Assembly (NCBI RefSeq): GCF_001461695.1
Contig: NZ_AUTC01000001.1
Location: 246,630-310,629, forward strand
Source of the DNA: Sinorhizobium fredii USDA 205
GTDB lineage: Bacteria; Pseudomonadota; Alphaproteobacteria; Rhizobiales; Rhizobiaceae
Direction of reading: 5' to 3'
DNA length: 64,000 nucleotides
Every line of letters starts with the position of its first letter. Position 1 is the first letter of the stretch. Made by a program: the position numbers and the translations under genes. This document shows, in pieces, positions 48,246 through 58,140 of the stretch. The notes below the pieces were generated by a model. The model searched no databases. It was not told the DNA's origin and saw only the letters and a program-made list of their open reading frames with translations.

Positions 48246-49277
48246 CTAAGCGGCTTCCGCTTCCTTTTCCTTGAGTTCCAGCTGTCCGCTGGCTGCAAGG
48301 CGAATCGCTTCCTGCGTGATGGAGCGGCGGGCGATGGCGATGTCGCGCGGGTTGATGCCGGCATCGCCGACCGCAAGGTCCGATTCGATCATGCGCCGCT
48401 GGCGCGCGCCGACGGAGGCGAGCACCGATTCGCGCAGTTCCGGCGCCGAGCCTCTGAGCGCCATGGTGATGACGTCGGTCGAGACGTCGTTGAACAATTG
48501 CACCCGGCTTCTCTGCGGCATGTAAAGGATGTCGTCGAAGAGGAATATCTTCGGCCGGACCTTCTTGGCGGAATCGGTGCTGATCGTTTCGAGCGACGCG
48601 AGCAGCGTATCGACCTGCTTCTTCTCGAGCTCGTTCATCACCTCGGCGATCTTCGCCGGGCCGGGCGAATTGCGCTCGGCCTCCATCTCGTCGATCATCT
48701 CGATGACGCGCGCCTCGATGATCGAGGCGGCCTTTGGGCTGACATTCTTCATGTTGACGGCGCGATTGAGAATGTCCGGGCGCAGTCGGTCCGATAGCTG
48801 CAGCAGCACCTTGGCGCCGAAGCTCGAGGGCATCATCGACAGGACATAGGCGATCGTCTGCGGATGCTCCTCGGCGAGAGACTGGGCGACCGCGGCCGGA
48901 TCGCATTCCTGCAACCGATCCCAGATGCTTGCCTCGTAGGACTGGAACGTGGCGCGCCGCCCGAGCAGGCCATCGACCTCGTCGGGGGTCAGGCCCTCTT
49001 CGAGAATGCTCTCCATCGCCTTGGCGTTGTCCATCAGGCCGGCGCCTTCGGTGAACAGGTCCTCGAACTCGTTGACCAGCGCCTCAAGCTCGTGGGGAGG
49101 GATGGCGCGCAGCGACTGCGCCGCGGCGATGATGGCCTGCAATTCGCTCTGCGTGAAGAATTTCAAGAGTTTACCGGCCACGGATTTGCCCATGGCGAGC
49201 AGCACGGCGGCGGCCTTCTCCGTCTGACTGAGCGGTGTTGCCAGTGCCTGCGCTTCGAAACCTTCGAAATCCATCAT
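48246..49277 (-). CDS. fliG: Flagellar motor switch protein FliG
   Basis: The 343-aa switch protein binds FliF, FliM and MotA. An N-terminal domain (LSQTEKAAAVLLAMGKSVAG) and middle domain (EEHPQTIAYVLSMMP) precede the C-terminal torque domain with charged helix (FDDILYMPQRSRVQLFNDV, ITMALRGSAPELRESVL). The start has GAGGGAT upstream; ATG-ATG gives two near-equal choices. Fourth gene of the motA-fliM-fliN-fliG strand. Confidence 0.95.
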   Translation of the reverse strand: MMDFEGFEAQALATPLSQTEKAAAVLLAMGKSVAGKLLKFFTQSELQAIIAAAQSLRAIPPHELEALVNEFEDLFTEGAGLMDNAKAMESILEEGLTPDEVDGLLGRRATFQSYEASIWDRLQECDPAAVAQSLAEEHPQTIAYVLSMMPSSFGAKVLLQLSDRLRPDILNRAVNMKNVSPKAASIIEARVIEMIDEMEAERNSPGPAKIAEVMNELEKKQVDTLLASLETISTDSAKKVRPKIFLFDDILYMPQRSRVQLFNDVSTDVITMALRGSAPELRESVLASVGARQRRMIESDLAVGDAGINPRDIAIARRSITQEAIRLAASGQLELKEKEAEAA

Positions 49278-49305
49278 GGATTTATCCCTCGCCCGATCAT
49301 CGGGC

Positions 49306-49923
49306 CTATTTCCTGCTGCCCTTGATCTCGATGAGCTTGACGCCGAACCGGGTCACATCGCCCTCGAGGACGGTAATCTCGCCGCGGCCGATCACCCGGC
49401 CGTTGACCATGATCTCGACCGGCTCGCCGATCCTGCGGTCGAGCGCGATCGTTGCCCCCTCGGTCAGCCCCATAAGACCGGAGACCTGCATCCGGCTCGT
49501 GCCGAGCACGATCTGGACATCGATCGGGATGTCCATGATCAGGTCCATATTTGCCGCCATGCCGCTGCCCGGCGCACTCTCGATGCCGGACGGCACCGCA
49601 CCGAAACCGTCGCCGCCGAAATCGCTGCCGGCAAAGCCGGTTCCAACATCGAGGCTGCCGTCCAGGGAGGTGTCGCCGAAATCGCCGCCGAAGCCGCCCG
49701 CACCGAGACCGCCACCAAAGTCCCCGCCCTGGCCGAACGGCTCGGCAGCGCCGAACTCGGCGCCGAAATCCGTTGCTGCGCCGTCCTGCTTGAGAACGCC
49801 GCGCAGATCGTCGATCGCCTGGTCGAGCTCGGCGTCTCCCGCAAATGCGGCCTGTTCTTCGATGGATGCTGCTTTCTTGCGTACCATGTGCGGATTATTC
49901 CAGTTGAAGCTTGCCTCAGGCAT
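49306..49923 (-). CDS. fliN: Flagellar motor switch protein FliN with Gly-rich linker
   Basis: The C-terminal 80 residues are the FliN/SpoA domain ([40 protein letters not shown]). They are preceded by a long Gly/Phe/Asp-rich segment at about residues 55-115 ([15 protein letters not shown]). At 205 aa it is much longer than the 137-aa E. coli FliN. Another start, MVRKKAAS (49887), is possible; neither has a strong ribosome site. Confidence 0.92.
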   Translation of the reverse strand: MPEASFNWNNPHMVRKKAASIEEQAAFAGDAELDQAIDDLRGVLKQDGAATDFGAEFGAAEPFGQGGDFGGGLGAGGFGGDFGDTSLDGSLDVGTGFAGSDFGGDGFGAVPSGIESAPGSGMAANMDLIMDIPIDVQIVLGTSRMQVSGLMGLTEGATIALDRRIGEPVEIMVNGRVIGRGEITVLEGDVTRFGVKLIEIKGSRK

Positions 49924-49942
49924 TCTGCGATGCGAGGTCGGT

Positions 49943-50890
49943 TTAACTCATGATGTGACGAAGGATGTCCTGCTCGGAACCGTGCGTGTCCTTGACGCGA
50001 ACCGTATATCTCGACCCCGACCGGCCGAACTCGCAGACATAGAGATCGCGACCGTTGGCGTTGACCTCGACCCGCACGTCCTGGCCGTCATGAAACGGGA
50101 TCACGTCTCCCGGCTGCAGCCGGCTGATCGTGTCGAGCGTCAGGCTCTCCAGCTGGATGCGTGCCTCGAGCGTCACGGCCGAGCGGCGAATCTGCTCCTC
50201 GAGCTGCTCGCTCCAATCCGTCTTCATGCTTTCGTTTCGTCCGGCGTTGCTGGACAGGACGATCTGGGTCTTGAGCAGCACGCTTTGCGGGATGATCACC
50301 GAGAAGGTGGAAAGCACCGGTCCCAGTCCGAAGGTCATGTCGATCGAGGCGGCATAGACATCCTCAAGCGCGGGGTCGGGCGGCAGGCGTTCCGCCCCGT
50401 TATGCGGCCGTCCGACCACCGGTTCGAAACCGCCCGGTGCGTCTACCGCCATGCGCACAGCCTCGGCGATCCTCTCGAACACCGGCACCGCTACGTCGAT
50501 CTCGATCTTGGAGAGCGCCCGTGGCAGCGGCTCTTCGATGTCGGTGGGTTCGGCGCCGAGCAGGGCTTCGACGAGGGCAATGAGAACCGGGCTGTCGCAG
50601 CCGATGTGGAAATCGGCGCACCAGTTGCGGAGAGAAACGTCACTGAGGAGAACCGCTTGTCCGAGATCGGCGATGAGTTCATTCCTGAGCCCCATCTTGA
50701 CGCCGGCATAGCCGATCGCGATGTCGCGCCCGGTCTCCTGCTTGAGCATATCGGGGAGGCGTTCGCTGAAGACATGGCCGAGCTCCAGAGCGGTGCGGCC
50801 GATTGTCTTGTCGTCGCCGAGCGCGCCGGTCATGCGCGCCAGCAGTTTCCTGTCGAAGGCGTAGACGTTCGATTCGGTGCTCGGGGTCAT
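49943..50890 (-). CDS. fliM: Flagellar motor switch protein FliM
   Basis: The 315-aa protein has a CheC-like middle domain and a C-terminal SpoA domain ([40 protein letters not shown]). The CheY-binding N-terminal motif of enteric FliM is not obvious ([19 protein letters not shown]), as usual for the divergent rhizobial FliM. It lies 4 bp after motA and 19 bp before fliN. Confidence 0.9.
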   Translation of the reverse strand: MTPSTESNVYAFDRKLLARMTGALGDDKTIGRTALELGHVFSERLPDMLKQETGRDIAIGYAGVKMGLRNELIADLGQAVLLSDVSLRNWCADFHIGCDSPVLIALVEALLGAEPTDIEEPLPRALSKIEIDVAVPVFERIAEAVRMAVDAPGGFEPVVGRPHNGAERLPPDPALEDVYAASIDMTFGLGPVLSTFSVIIPQSVLLKTQIVLSSNAGRNESMKTDWSEQLEEQIRRSAVTLEARIQLESLTLDTISRLQPGDVIPFHDGQDVRVEVNANGRDLYVCEFGRSGSRYTVRVKDTHGSEQDILRHIMS

Positions 50891-50894
50891 GGTA

Positions 50895-51773
50895 TCAAGC
50901 CGCCTTGCTTTCGCCGCCGCCGCCCGGGTTCATCATCTCCTGCTCGACCGCATCGATCGACGGCCGCTCATAGGCGGAGATCGTCTTGCGGCCATATTCA
51001 AGCGCGACCTGGGGAACGGAGCCGTTCATGTAGGCGAGCAATGTCTGCTTGACGATGACGTAGAGCCGGTTCTGCTTCTCGCGGACCGATTTGATGTTTG
51101 CGACCAGGGGACCGACGATCGAATAGGAGAGGAACACGCCGAGCAGCGTTCCGACGAGGGCGGCGGCGATCTTGGCGCCCAGCACTTCCGGCGCCTCGCT
51201 GATGGCGCCCATCGCCTTGATGACCCCGAGAACCGCCGCGACGATGCCGATCGCCGGCAGGGCATCCCCCATGGTCGTCAACGCATGATAGCACTTCATC
51301 TTGTCGTGGGTGATCGTATGGATCTCCTCGTCCATCAGCGCTTCGATCTCGTGCGAGCGGGCATTGCCAATGATGATGAGCCGCACATAGTCGCAGATGA
51401 ACGCCGTCAGTTCCTTGTTCTGCAGGACGGTCGGCGCGGATTGGAAGATCGGCGATTCCTCGGGATTGTCGATGTGGCTTTCGATCTCGTTGCGCGACTT
51501 GGTCCTAAGGTCGCGCATCAGGCTGTAGAGCACGCCGAGCGTGTCGAGGTAGTGGCGCTCCTTCGGCACCTTGTGCCTGAACGCTTCGCCGAGCGCCTTG
51601 CCGGTATCTTTCACCACCTTCATCGAATTGGCCATGATGAAGCCGCCGATGCCGGCCCCGCCGATGATCAGCAATTCGAAGGGCTGGTTGAGGACTTCCA
51701 GGTGGCCGCCCATGGCGAGGTATCCGCCGAGGATACAGCCGAAAGTCACAAGAAGCCCGATGATGATATTCAT
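50895..51773 (-). CDS. motA: Flagellar motor stator protein MotA
   Basis: The 292-aa inner-membrane protein starts at [20 protein letters not shown] (51773); the longer upstream frame has a basic unconvincing leader. Four membrane spans and a cytoplasmic loop with the charged residues that touch FliG ([27 protein letters not shown]) are visible, plus [19 protein letters not shown]. With MotB it forms the proton channel; motB is not in this window. It leads the minus-strand switch operon. Confidence 0.95.
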   Translation of the reverse strand: MNIIIGLLVTFGCILGGYLAMGGHLEVLNQPFELLIIGGAGIGGFIMANSMKVVKDTGKALGEAFRHKVPKERHYLDTLGVLYSLMRDLRTKSRNEIESHIDNPEESPIFQSAPTVLQNKELTAFICDYVRLIIIGNARSHEIEALMDEEIHTITHDKMKCYHALTTMGDALPAIGIVAAVLGVIKAMGAISEAPEVLGAKIAAALVGTLLGVFLSYSIVGPLVANIKSVREKQNRLYVIVKQTLLAYMNGSVPQVALEYGRKTISAYERPSIDAVEQEMMNPGGGGESKAA

Positions 51774-51955
51774 GTCGATACCTGTCGCGATCGTGATTTT
51801 CCTCCGATGGAATAGGATTTCATCCTTGCGTGAGGCTGGTCGTGAGCCCCGCTCGCCGCCGGCGCGACGAACAGGTTCGCGCAAGCCAATAAGGTCAGGA
51901 TTCGGCAAGGTCGGGCCATCGCGCCGGGCTGCTACTCCGCACAGGGCGACCGATA

Positions 51956-52735
51956 GTGACCACGACCTATACGAGCTATAAGCTGATTACCGCCGACATC
52001 ACCAGCTCGCTGGAGCGCGTCTCGGAGCAGCCGGTCGTGGCGCGCGAGACGGAGTACTATCTTTCCAGGATCGGCAGCATCAAGACGCTCGACGAGTTCT
52101 TCGCCGACAGCCGGCTCTATGACTATGCGATGAAGGCGCACGGTATCGAGGACATGGCCTATGCCAAGGCCTTCATGCGCAAGGTGCTTACCGAGGGCAT
52201 CGATAGCGAGGATGCTTTTGCCAACAAGCTGGCCGATAGCCGCTACAAGGCCCTGGTCGAATCGCTGAACTTCGCGCGGCACGGCGATACCGCAACCTCG
52301 TTCGAGCGCGCGCAAAAGGGCGTCGTCGACAAATACACGCACCAGACCCTGGAGCAGAATGCCGGCGAGGAAAATACCGGCGTCCGGCTGGCTCTCTATT
52401 TCGAGCGCATGGCGCCTCTGATCACCAGCGGTTACGAGATCATTGCCGACGAGGCGCTGGCGCAAGTCGTTCGGACCGCGCTGCAACTGCCCGAGGAATT
52501 TGCCGCAGCCGACGTCGACCGACAGGCCGAAGCCTATGAGGAAGCGATCGACCTCAAGGATTTCCAGGATCCTGTAAAGCTCGCGGCCTTCGTCGATCGC
52601 TTCACCGCCCTTTGGGAGATCAACAATTCTTCCGACAGTTACGATCCGCTTGCGGTCTTCGGTTCTTCGAGCGGCTACGGAATTTCCCCCGACCTGCTCC
52701 TTTCCATCAACAATCTGAAACTCGGGGGACGCTGA
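51956..52735 (+). CDS. DUF1217-type flagellar cluster protein
   Basis: The 259-aa, mostly helical acidic protein starts at GTG 51956 and is followed by flgF after one base. Characteristic stretches are [37 protein letters not shown] and [23 protein letters not shown]1217 proteins occur in alphaproteobacterial flagellar loci and resemble rod/hook-associated helical proteins, but no activity is known. The gap to motA is 182 bp and should hold divergent promoters. Confidence 0.82.
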   Translation: MTTTYTSYKLITADITSSLERVSEQPVVARETEYYLSRIGSIKTLDEFFADSRLYDYAMKAHGIEDMAYAKAFMRKVLTEGIDSEDAFANKLADSRYKALVESLNFARHGDTATSFERAQKGVVDKYTHQTLEQNAGEENTGVRLALYFERMAPLITSGYEIIADEALAQVVRTALQLPEEFAAADVDRQAEAYEEAIDLKDFQDPVKLAAFVDRFTALWEINNSSDSYDPLAVFGSSSGYGISPDLLLSINNLKLGGR

Positions 52736-52736
52736 C

Positions 52737-53462
52737 GTGCAGACCGGCCTTTATGTGGCGCTTTCATCGCAGATGGCGCTTGAGAAGCGCTTGAACACGC
52801 TTGCCGACAACATCGCGAATGCCAATACGGTCGGCTTCCGCTCCACGGAAGTGAAATTCGACCAGGTGCTTGGCGATACGAAGCCGACCAAGGTCTCGTA
52901 CGTGTCCGAAGGCGAGGAATACTTAAGCACCAGCAACGGCGCCTTGGCGCGGACCGGGTCCGCGCTCGACTTCGCCATCAAGGGAGACGCCTGGTTCAAC
53001 ATCGACACGCCCGGCGGGCCGGCGCTGACCCGTGACGGCCGCTTCACCCTGACGGAAACCGGCGAACTTGTGACCCTCAAGGGATATCCGGTGCTCGACG
53101 CCGGCGGTGCGCCGATCCAATTGAATGGCGGTGCCGGCGAGATCACCGTCGGCGCCGACGGGGCCATCCACCAGAACGGCGTCCAGGTTGGCCTCCTCGG
53201 CCTCTATGAGGCGGATTTCTCCAGCGGCTTCGTGCGCTATGACAACAGTGCCGTCATGCCGGCCGCTCAACCGGAACCCGTCGTCGACCGCTTCGATGTC
53301 GGCGTGATGCAGGGCTTCCTCGAAGAGTCGAACGTCAATGCCGTCCAGGAAATGACCCAGCTCATCATGGTGACGCGCGCCTTTGACAATGTCACGGCTT
53401 TGATGCGCGACAGCGAAGGATCGCTTGAAGAGGCGATCAAGACGCTCGGCGGCGAGCGCTAG
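52737..53462 (+). CDS. flgF: Flagellar proximal rod protein FlgF
   Basis: The 241-aa rod protein starts at GTG 52737. It has the rod/hook N-terminal motif (LADNIANANTVGFRSTEVKF), the central FlgE/F/G domain (DFAIKGDAWFNIDTP) and the C-terminal helix (LEESNVNAVQEMTQLIMVTR). It is exported without a cleaved signal. Confidence 0.94.
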   Translation: MQTGLYVALSSQMALEKRLNTLADNIANANTVGFRSTEVKFDQVLGDTKPTKVSYVSEGEEYLSTSNGALARTGSALDFAIKGDAWFNIDTPGGPALTRDGRFTLTETGELVTLKGYPVLDAGGAPIQLNGGAGEITVGADGAIHQNGVQVGLLGLYEADFSSGFVRYDNSAVMPAAQPEPVVDRFDVGVMQGFLEESNVNAVQEMTQLIMVTRAFDNVTALMRDSEGSLEEAIKTLGGER

Positions 53463-53528
53463 AGCGAAGCAAGGAAAGTGTGAAGAGGCTCACGGCAACC
53501 GGCCGGTGTCGACGCAACGGAAATCTAC

Positions 53529-54929
53529 ATGGAACCCCAAGGCTCTGACACCATTCCAGCTTCGACCTCGCTGGCGGCGCTCGCCGGCCTTGTGGAGCGC
53601 TATGCCAATCCCGACGTTTCGATCGCCCCTGGCGGTCATGTCCAGACGATCTCGCCGGGGCACTATACCGTTACCGGTCTTTCTCGCCATGTGCGGCTGG
53701 GGGATTTCGTGGCGCACAAGAGCGCCACCGGCACCCATCTCGGCGAAGTGGTGCGCGTCGAACCGGAGCGGGTCGTCGTCTGCCCGATCGAGCCCGGCGA
53801 TCCCATCGGCATCCACGATACCGTCATCCGCAAGGGCGCCTTCCGTATCGCGCCGACGGACAACTGGTGCGGCCGGACGATCAACGCGCTGGCCGAACCG
53901 ATCGATGGCCGCGGCCCCCTCATGCAGGGCGACATGCGTCGTTCGATCTCCAATACTGCGCCGCCGTCGATGACGCGCAGACGGGTCGAGCAGGGTTTCA
54001 AGACGGGCGTGCGCGCCGTCGACATCTTCTCGCCGCTCTGCCTCGGCCAGCGCCTCGGTATCTTTGCCGGCTCCGGCGTCGGCAAGTCGACGCTGCTTTC
54101 GATGCTGGCGCGTGCCGACGCCTTCGACAAGGTGGTGATCGCGCTGGTCGGCGAACGCGGCCGCGAAGTGCGTGAATTCATCGAGGACACGCTCGGCGAC
54201 AATCTTGCCAAATCGGTTGCCGTCGTCGCCACCAGCGACGAAAGCCCGATGCTCAGAAAAATGGCGCCTCTGACGGCGGTGACGATCGCCGAGCACTATC
54301 GCGACAAGGGCGACAACGTTCTGCTGATTATCGACAGCGTGACGCGCTTCGCCCATGCGATCCGCGAGGTGGCGACCGCGGCAGGCGAGCCGCCGATCGC
54401 CCGCGGCTATCCGGCTTCGGTCTTCACCGAATTGCCGCGCCTGCTCGAGCGGGCCGGCCCTGGCGCCGAGGGGACCGGGACGATTACCGCGATCATCTCG
54501 ATCCTGGTCGACGGCGACAATCACAACGATCCGGTTGCCGATTCGGCGCGCGGCATCCTCGACGGCCACATCGTCCTCGACCGCAGCCTGGCGGAAGAGG
54601 GGCGCTATCCGCCGATCGATCCGCTGGCTTCCATCTCGCGCCTGGCAAGGAAGGCCTGGACGCCGGATCAGGAAAAGCTCGTGGCGCGGCTGAAATCGCT
54701 GATCCATCGCTTCGAGGAAACCCGCGACCTCAGGCTGATCGGCGGCTACCGGGCCGGCGGCGATCCCGATCTCGACATGGCGATCAAACAGGTACCCGTC
54801 ATCTATGACGTCCTCAAGCAGACCCCCGGCGAGCGATCCGCCGCCGATGCCTTCACCGACTTGGCAAATGCGCTGAAGGCGGCCGCCATGGGCAACCAGC
54901 CCGCCGCGGCTATCCGGGGGAAGGGGTAG
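53529..54929 (+). CDS. fliI: Flagellum-specific export ATPase FliI
   Basis: The 466-aa F1-beta-like ATPase shows Walker A GSGVGKST (about 175-182), Walker B LLIIDSVTRFAHA, GERGREVREF and PPIARGYPASVFTELPRLLE. It energises export of rod, hook and filament subunits. It lies 66 bp after flgF and 2 bp before the next gene. Confidence 0.96.
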   Translation: MEPQGSDTIPASTSLAALAGLVERYANPDVSIAPGGHVQTISPGHYTVTGLSRHVRLGDFVAHKSATGTHLGEVVRVEPERVVVCPIEPGDPIGIHDTVIRKGAFRIAPTDNWCGRTINALAEPIDGRGPLMQGDMRRSISNTAPPSMTRRRVEQGFKTGVRAVDIFSPLCLGQRLGIFAGSGVGKSTLLSMLARADAFDKVVIALVGERGREVREFIEDTLGDNLAKSVAVVATSDESPMLRKMAPLTAVTIAEHYRDKGDNVLLIIDSVTRFAHAIREVATAAGEPPIARGYPASVFTELPRLLERAGPGAEGTGTITAIISILVDGDNHNDPVADSARGILDGHIVLDRSLAEEGRYPPIDPLASISRLARKAWTPDQEKLVARLKSLIHRFEETRDLRLIGGYRAGGDPDLDMAIKQVPVIYDVLKQTPGERSAADAFTDLANALKAAAMGNQPAAAIRGKG

Positions 54930-54931
54930 CA

Positions 54932-55483
54932 ATGACCGATAACGAAGCGGACGAAATCGTCCACCAGCGCCGGCGCCACGCCAAGATGCCGCTGACCGAC
55001 AAGGTCCTTGGCGCCATCGGGCTGGCCATGGCGGCCTTTGCGACCTTCTTTCCGTGGTACGCCTTCCTGCACCAGGACCAGTTCTCGATTCCGCCGCTCT
55101 GGCAGGGAACGACGCGGGATCTGCCGGAGCGGTCCGGTCGCGGCGTCGTGTCGGTCTCGCCGCTGGCGATGACCGACATGGACGAGGAGACCGCCGCGGC
55201 GATCGATCGGCTGACGACGGCGACCGTGCTCGGGCTCGAGCATCAGCCGGCCACGGCCGCGGGTGGGCAGGAAGCCGGCCTGGAACAGCCCTTTCCCGAA
55301 CCGTCCGGCTTCAAGCTGATGCACGTCGCCAACGGAAGGGCTCTTATCGAGGACGCGACCGGCATGTATATCGTCCGCATCGGCTCGGTCCTGCCGGACA
55401 ACAGCCGGCTGGCGACCTTCGAAGAGCGCGACGGCCGCTGGGTGATGATCACCTCCAAGGGCGAGGTCTACCAGGCCAACTAG
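54932..55483 (+). CDS. 183-aa single-span membrane protein of the flagellar operon
   Basis: The protein has a charged cytoplasmic N-terminus (residues 1-22), one membrane span (LGAIGLAMAAFATFFPWYAF) and a periplasmic part with a small C-terminal beta domain (GRALIEDATGMYIVRIGSVL, GRWVMITSKGEVYQ). I recognise no named family; a gene sits here in S. meliloti. Its place 2 bp after fliI suggests a flagellar assembly role, inferred only. Confidence 0.75.
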   Translation: MTDNEADEIVHQRRRHAKMPLTDKVLGAIGLAMAAFATFFPWYAFLHQDQFSIPPLWQGTTRDLPERSGRGVVSVSPLAMTDMDEETAAAIDRLTTATVLGLEHQPATAAGGQEAGLEQPFPEPSGFKLMHVANGRALIEDATGMYIVRIGSVLPDNSRLATFEERDGRWVMITSKGEVYQAN

Positions 55484-55487
55484 GCGG

Positions 55488-55596
55488 CCTACAGCGCTGC
55501 GCGTCTTGTCAGACGCGCAAAGGTCGCTGTCGCACTTTGAAGTGCTGCATGTTCTTTTCCCTGAATCGGCTGCGATTTAGGGAAACGTGCAGTAGG
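55488..55596. repeat. Dispersed structured intergenic element before flgB
   Basis: Four stems follow one another: ACAGCG/CGCTGT (55491-55530) enclosing TGCGCGTCT/AGACGCGCA (55498-55519), GCACTT/AAGTGC (55532-55545), and TTCCCTGAATCG/CGATTTAGGGAA (55557-55584, one wobble), with CTGCATG/CGTGCAG flanks. I recognise this as a repeated rhizobial intergenic motif. The nested stems suggest a structured RNA or a mobile palindrome. Confidence 0.75.
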
Positions 55597-55674
55597 CTCC
55601 TCATCCCGGTTTCTCGACAAGTCCCACGCAAGATTACCCGCCTAGGGTCCTCCTCATCTCATGAGGAGTAGTCG

Positions 55675-56055
55675 ATGGATCCGATTCAGCTTTTCGAACT
55701 CGCGTCGCGCCAGGCCCAATGGCTGACGGTCCGCCAGAATGTCGTGGCCGGCAACATCGCCAATGCCAATACGCCGCATTATAGGGCCAAGGACGTCCAG
55801 CCCTTCGAAAGCGTGCTCCAGAACACCGGCATCCAGATGGCCGCGACGCATCGTGCCCATTTCACCGACAGCCCGGATGCCGCGCAGGTGACCGACGTCA
55901 GCATGATCGACGACGTGGCGGTCCAGCAGTCCGGCAACACCGTCGCGCTCGAGCAGGAAATGATGAAGACGGGCGAGATCAAGCGCGACTACGAACTCAA
56001 TTCCGGACTGGTGAAATCCTTTCACCGGATGATGCTCACGACGGTACGGAAATAA
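55675..56055 (+). CDS. flgB: Flagellar proximal rod protein FlgB
   Basis: The 126-aa rod subunit has the N-terminal motif [20 protein letters not shown] and C-terminal helix [26 protein letters not shown] precedes the start at 55675. It heads the compact block flgB-flgC-fliE-flgG-flgA-flgI-motE-flgH-fliL-fliP. Confidence 0.94.
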   Translation: MDPIQLFELASRQAQWLTVRQNVVAGNIANANTPHYRAKDVQPFESVLQNTGIQMAATHRAHFTDSPDAAQVTDVSMIDDVAVQQSGNTVALEQEMMKTGEIKRDYELNSGLVKSFHRMMLTTVRK

Positions 56056-56060
56056 CACCC

Positions 56061-56480
56061 ATGGATCCTTTGACCTCGGCACTCAAGGTTTCGGCTTCGG
56101 GCCTGCAGGCGGAGTCGACGCGCCTGCGCATCGTTTCCGAAAACATCGCCAATGCCCGTTCCACCGGCGACGTGCCCGGCGCCGACCCCTATCGCCGCAA
56201 GACGATTTCCTTTGCCGCGGAAGTCGATCGGGCTAGCGGCGCGTCGCTCGTCGAGGTCCAGCGCCTCGGCACCGACGATTCGAGTTTCAGCATCGAGTTC
56301 GACCCCGGCAATCCGGCGGCCGACGAGAAGGGCATGGTAAAGATGCCGAACGTCAACATCCTGATCGAGATGGCCGACATGCGCGAAGCCAACCGCGCCT
56401 ACGAGGCCAACCTGCAGACCGTCAAGCAGTCCCGCGAACTCATTTCCCAGACAATCGACCTGTTGAGGGCTTCGCAATAA
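56061..56480 (+). CDS. flgC: Flagellar proximal rod protein FlgC
   Basis: The 139-aa rod subunit shows [20 protein letters not shown] near the N-terminus and the C-terminal helix [20 protein letters not shown]. It lies 5 bp after flgB and its stop overlaps the fliE start by one base. Confidence 0.94.
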   Translation: MDPLTSALKVSASGLQAESTRLRIVSENIANARSTGDVPGADPYRRKTISFAAEVDRASGASLVEVQRLGTDDSSFSIEFDPGNPAADEKGMVKMPNVNILIEMADMREANRAYEANLQTVKQSRELISQTIDLLRASQ

Positions 56481-56815
56481 TGATCGATGCAATTCAGTCC
56501 GTCGGCGCGTTTTCGACCTTGAAGGAGGCCGAGGGCACCAGCCCGAGCGCCTCGACCGCGCTCTCCCTGCCGAGTGCCGGAGCTGCCGCTCCGCAAGCGC
56601 AGAGCTTCGCCGACGTCCTCGGCACCATGACCACGGACGCAATCCGCTCGATGAAATCGGCAGAAGGCGTGTCGCTGCAGGCGATCCGCGGCGAGGCGAA
56701 CACCCGTGAGGTCGTCGATGCGGTGATGAATGCGGAACAGTCGCTGCAGACCGCGCTCGCCATCCGCGACAAGGTGGTCACCGCCTATCTCGAAATCGCC
56801 CGCATGCAGATCTGA
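56480..56815 (+). CDS. fliE: Flagellar MS ring-rod junction protein FliE
   Basis: The 111-aa protein has the FliE C-terminal helices ([20 protein letters not shown] and [17 protein letters not shown]) after a low-complexity Ser/Ala-rich N-terminus. It links FliF to the rod. It overlaps flgC by one base and precedes flgG by 11 bp. Confidence 0.93.
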   Translation: MIDAIQSVGAFSTLKEAEGTSPSASTALSLPSAGAAAPQAQSFADVLGTMTTDAIRSMKSAEGVSLQAIRGEANTREVVDAVMNAEQSLQTALAIRDKVVTAYLEIARMQI

Positions 56816-56826
56816 AGGAACGTGAC

Positions 56827-57615
56827 ATGAAGGCCCTTTCCATCGCCGCCACGGGCATGAACGCCCAGCAGCTGAACCTCGAAGTCATCGCCAACAACAT
56901 CGCCAACATCAACACGACCGGTTACAAGCGGGCGCGGGCGGAATTTTCGGACCTGCTCTATCAGACGGAACGCGCCCAGGGCGTGCCGAACCGTTCCAAT
57001 CAGGCGATCGTCCCGGAAGGCGCGATCGTCGGTCTCGGTGTCCAGACGGCCGCCGTCCGCAACCTCCATGTCCAGGGCAGCCTCGTCAACACCAGCAACG
57101 ATCTCGACCTTGCGCTGGTCGGCCGTGGCTGGTTCCAGGTCGAAACGCCCAATGGCGAAACGGTCTATACCCGCTCGGGCGCCTTCAACACCAACGCCAC
57201 CGGCCAGCTCGTCACCATCGACGGCTACACGGTCGTTCCCGGCATCACCGTGCCGCAGGACGCGACCGACATCACCGTCTCGGCTTCCGGCCAGGTTCTG
57301 GTACGGATCGGCGATGCGACGGAGACTCAGGAAATCGGCCAGCTGACGATCGCCAATTTCGTCAACGAAGCCGGCTTGGAACCGCAGGGCGAAAACCTCT
57401 TCAAGCAGACTGCGGCATCCGGCGAGCCGATCGTCGGCACGCCGGCCGATCCGGGCTTCGCACAGATCAAGCAGGGCTATCTGGAATCCTCCAACGTCGA
57501 TCCGGTCAAGGAAATCACCGACCTCATCTCGGCCCAGCGCGCCTACGAAATGAACTCCAAGGTCATCCAGGCCGCAGACGAGATGGCCGCCACGGTGAGC
57601 AAGAACCTCAGGTAA
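56827..57615 (+). CDS. flgG: Flagellar distal rod protein FlgG
   Basis: The 262-aa protein is standard FlgG size. Motifs are [40 protein letters not shown] and the C-terminal [20 protein letters not shown]. It forms the distal rod inside the L and P rings. AAGGAA precedes the start. Confidence 0.95.
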   Translation: MKALSIAATGMNAQQLNLEVIANNIANINTTGYKRARAEFSDLLYQTERAQGVPNRSNQAIVPEGAIVGLGVQTAAVRNLHVQGSLVNTSNDLDLALVGRGWFQVETPNGETVYTRSGAFNTNATGQLVTIDGYTVVPGITVPQDATDITVSASGQVLVRIGDATETQEIGQLTIANFVNEAGLEPQGENLFKQTAASGEPIVGTPADPGFAQIKQGYLESSNVDPVKEITDLISAQRAYEMNSKVIQAADEMAATVSKNLR

Positions 57616-57633
57616 CGGGAAGAGGGGGCAAAC

Positions 57634-58140
57634 ATGAGGTTTCGCCGATCCGCCGAAAGGGCAGCAAAAAGCGGCTTCGCGCGCTTGACGCGGTCGCTCG
57701 CACTTGCCGCAGTTGCCGCGGCACTACTGTCGCCGGCGGCCGCTTCCGCACAGCAGCCGACCGCCGTCATCCCGAAGCAGACCATCTATCCCGGCGAAAC
57801 CATCGAGGCGAGCATGCTGGAAGTGGTCGACGTGACCAATCCGGATCTCGCCGACGGCTATGTCGGCTCCCTCGCAGAGGTCGAGGGCAAGGTGACGAAG
57901 CGGACCCTCCTGCCGGGACGGGTAATCCTCGCCTCGGCGCTGCGCGACCGGTACGCGGTCGAGCGCGGCTCGACGGTGCGGCTGATCTTCAACAATGGCG
58001 GGCTGACGATCACCGCCGCCGGCTCGCCGCTGCAGGATGCGGCGGTCGGCGAACTGATCCGGGCCCGCAACGTCGATAGCGGCGTCATCGTCTCCGGCAC
58101 GGTGATGGCCGACGGCACGGTCCATGTGGTGGCGAAATGA
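57634..58140 (+). CDS. flgA: Flagellar P-ring assembly chaperone FlgA
   Basis: The 168-aa periplasmic protein has a signal peptide with a basic N-region (RFRRSAERAAKSGFARLTRS), a hydrophobic core and cleavage near AAASAQ. The SAF-like domain follows (VIPKQTIYPGETIEASMLEV, LPGRVILASALRDRYAVERG). It helps FlgI form the P ring. It overlaps flgI by ATGA. Confidence 0.93.
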   Translation: MRFRRSAERAAKSGFARLTRSLALAAVAAALLSPAAASAQQPTAVIPKQTIYPGETIEASMLEVVDVTNPDLADGYVGSLAEVEGKVTKRTLLPGRVILASALRDRYAVERGSTVRLIFNNGGLTITAAGSPLQDAAVGELIRARNVDSGVIVSGTVMADGTVHVVAK

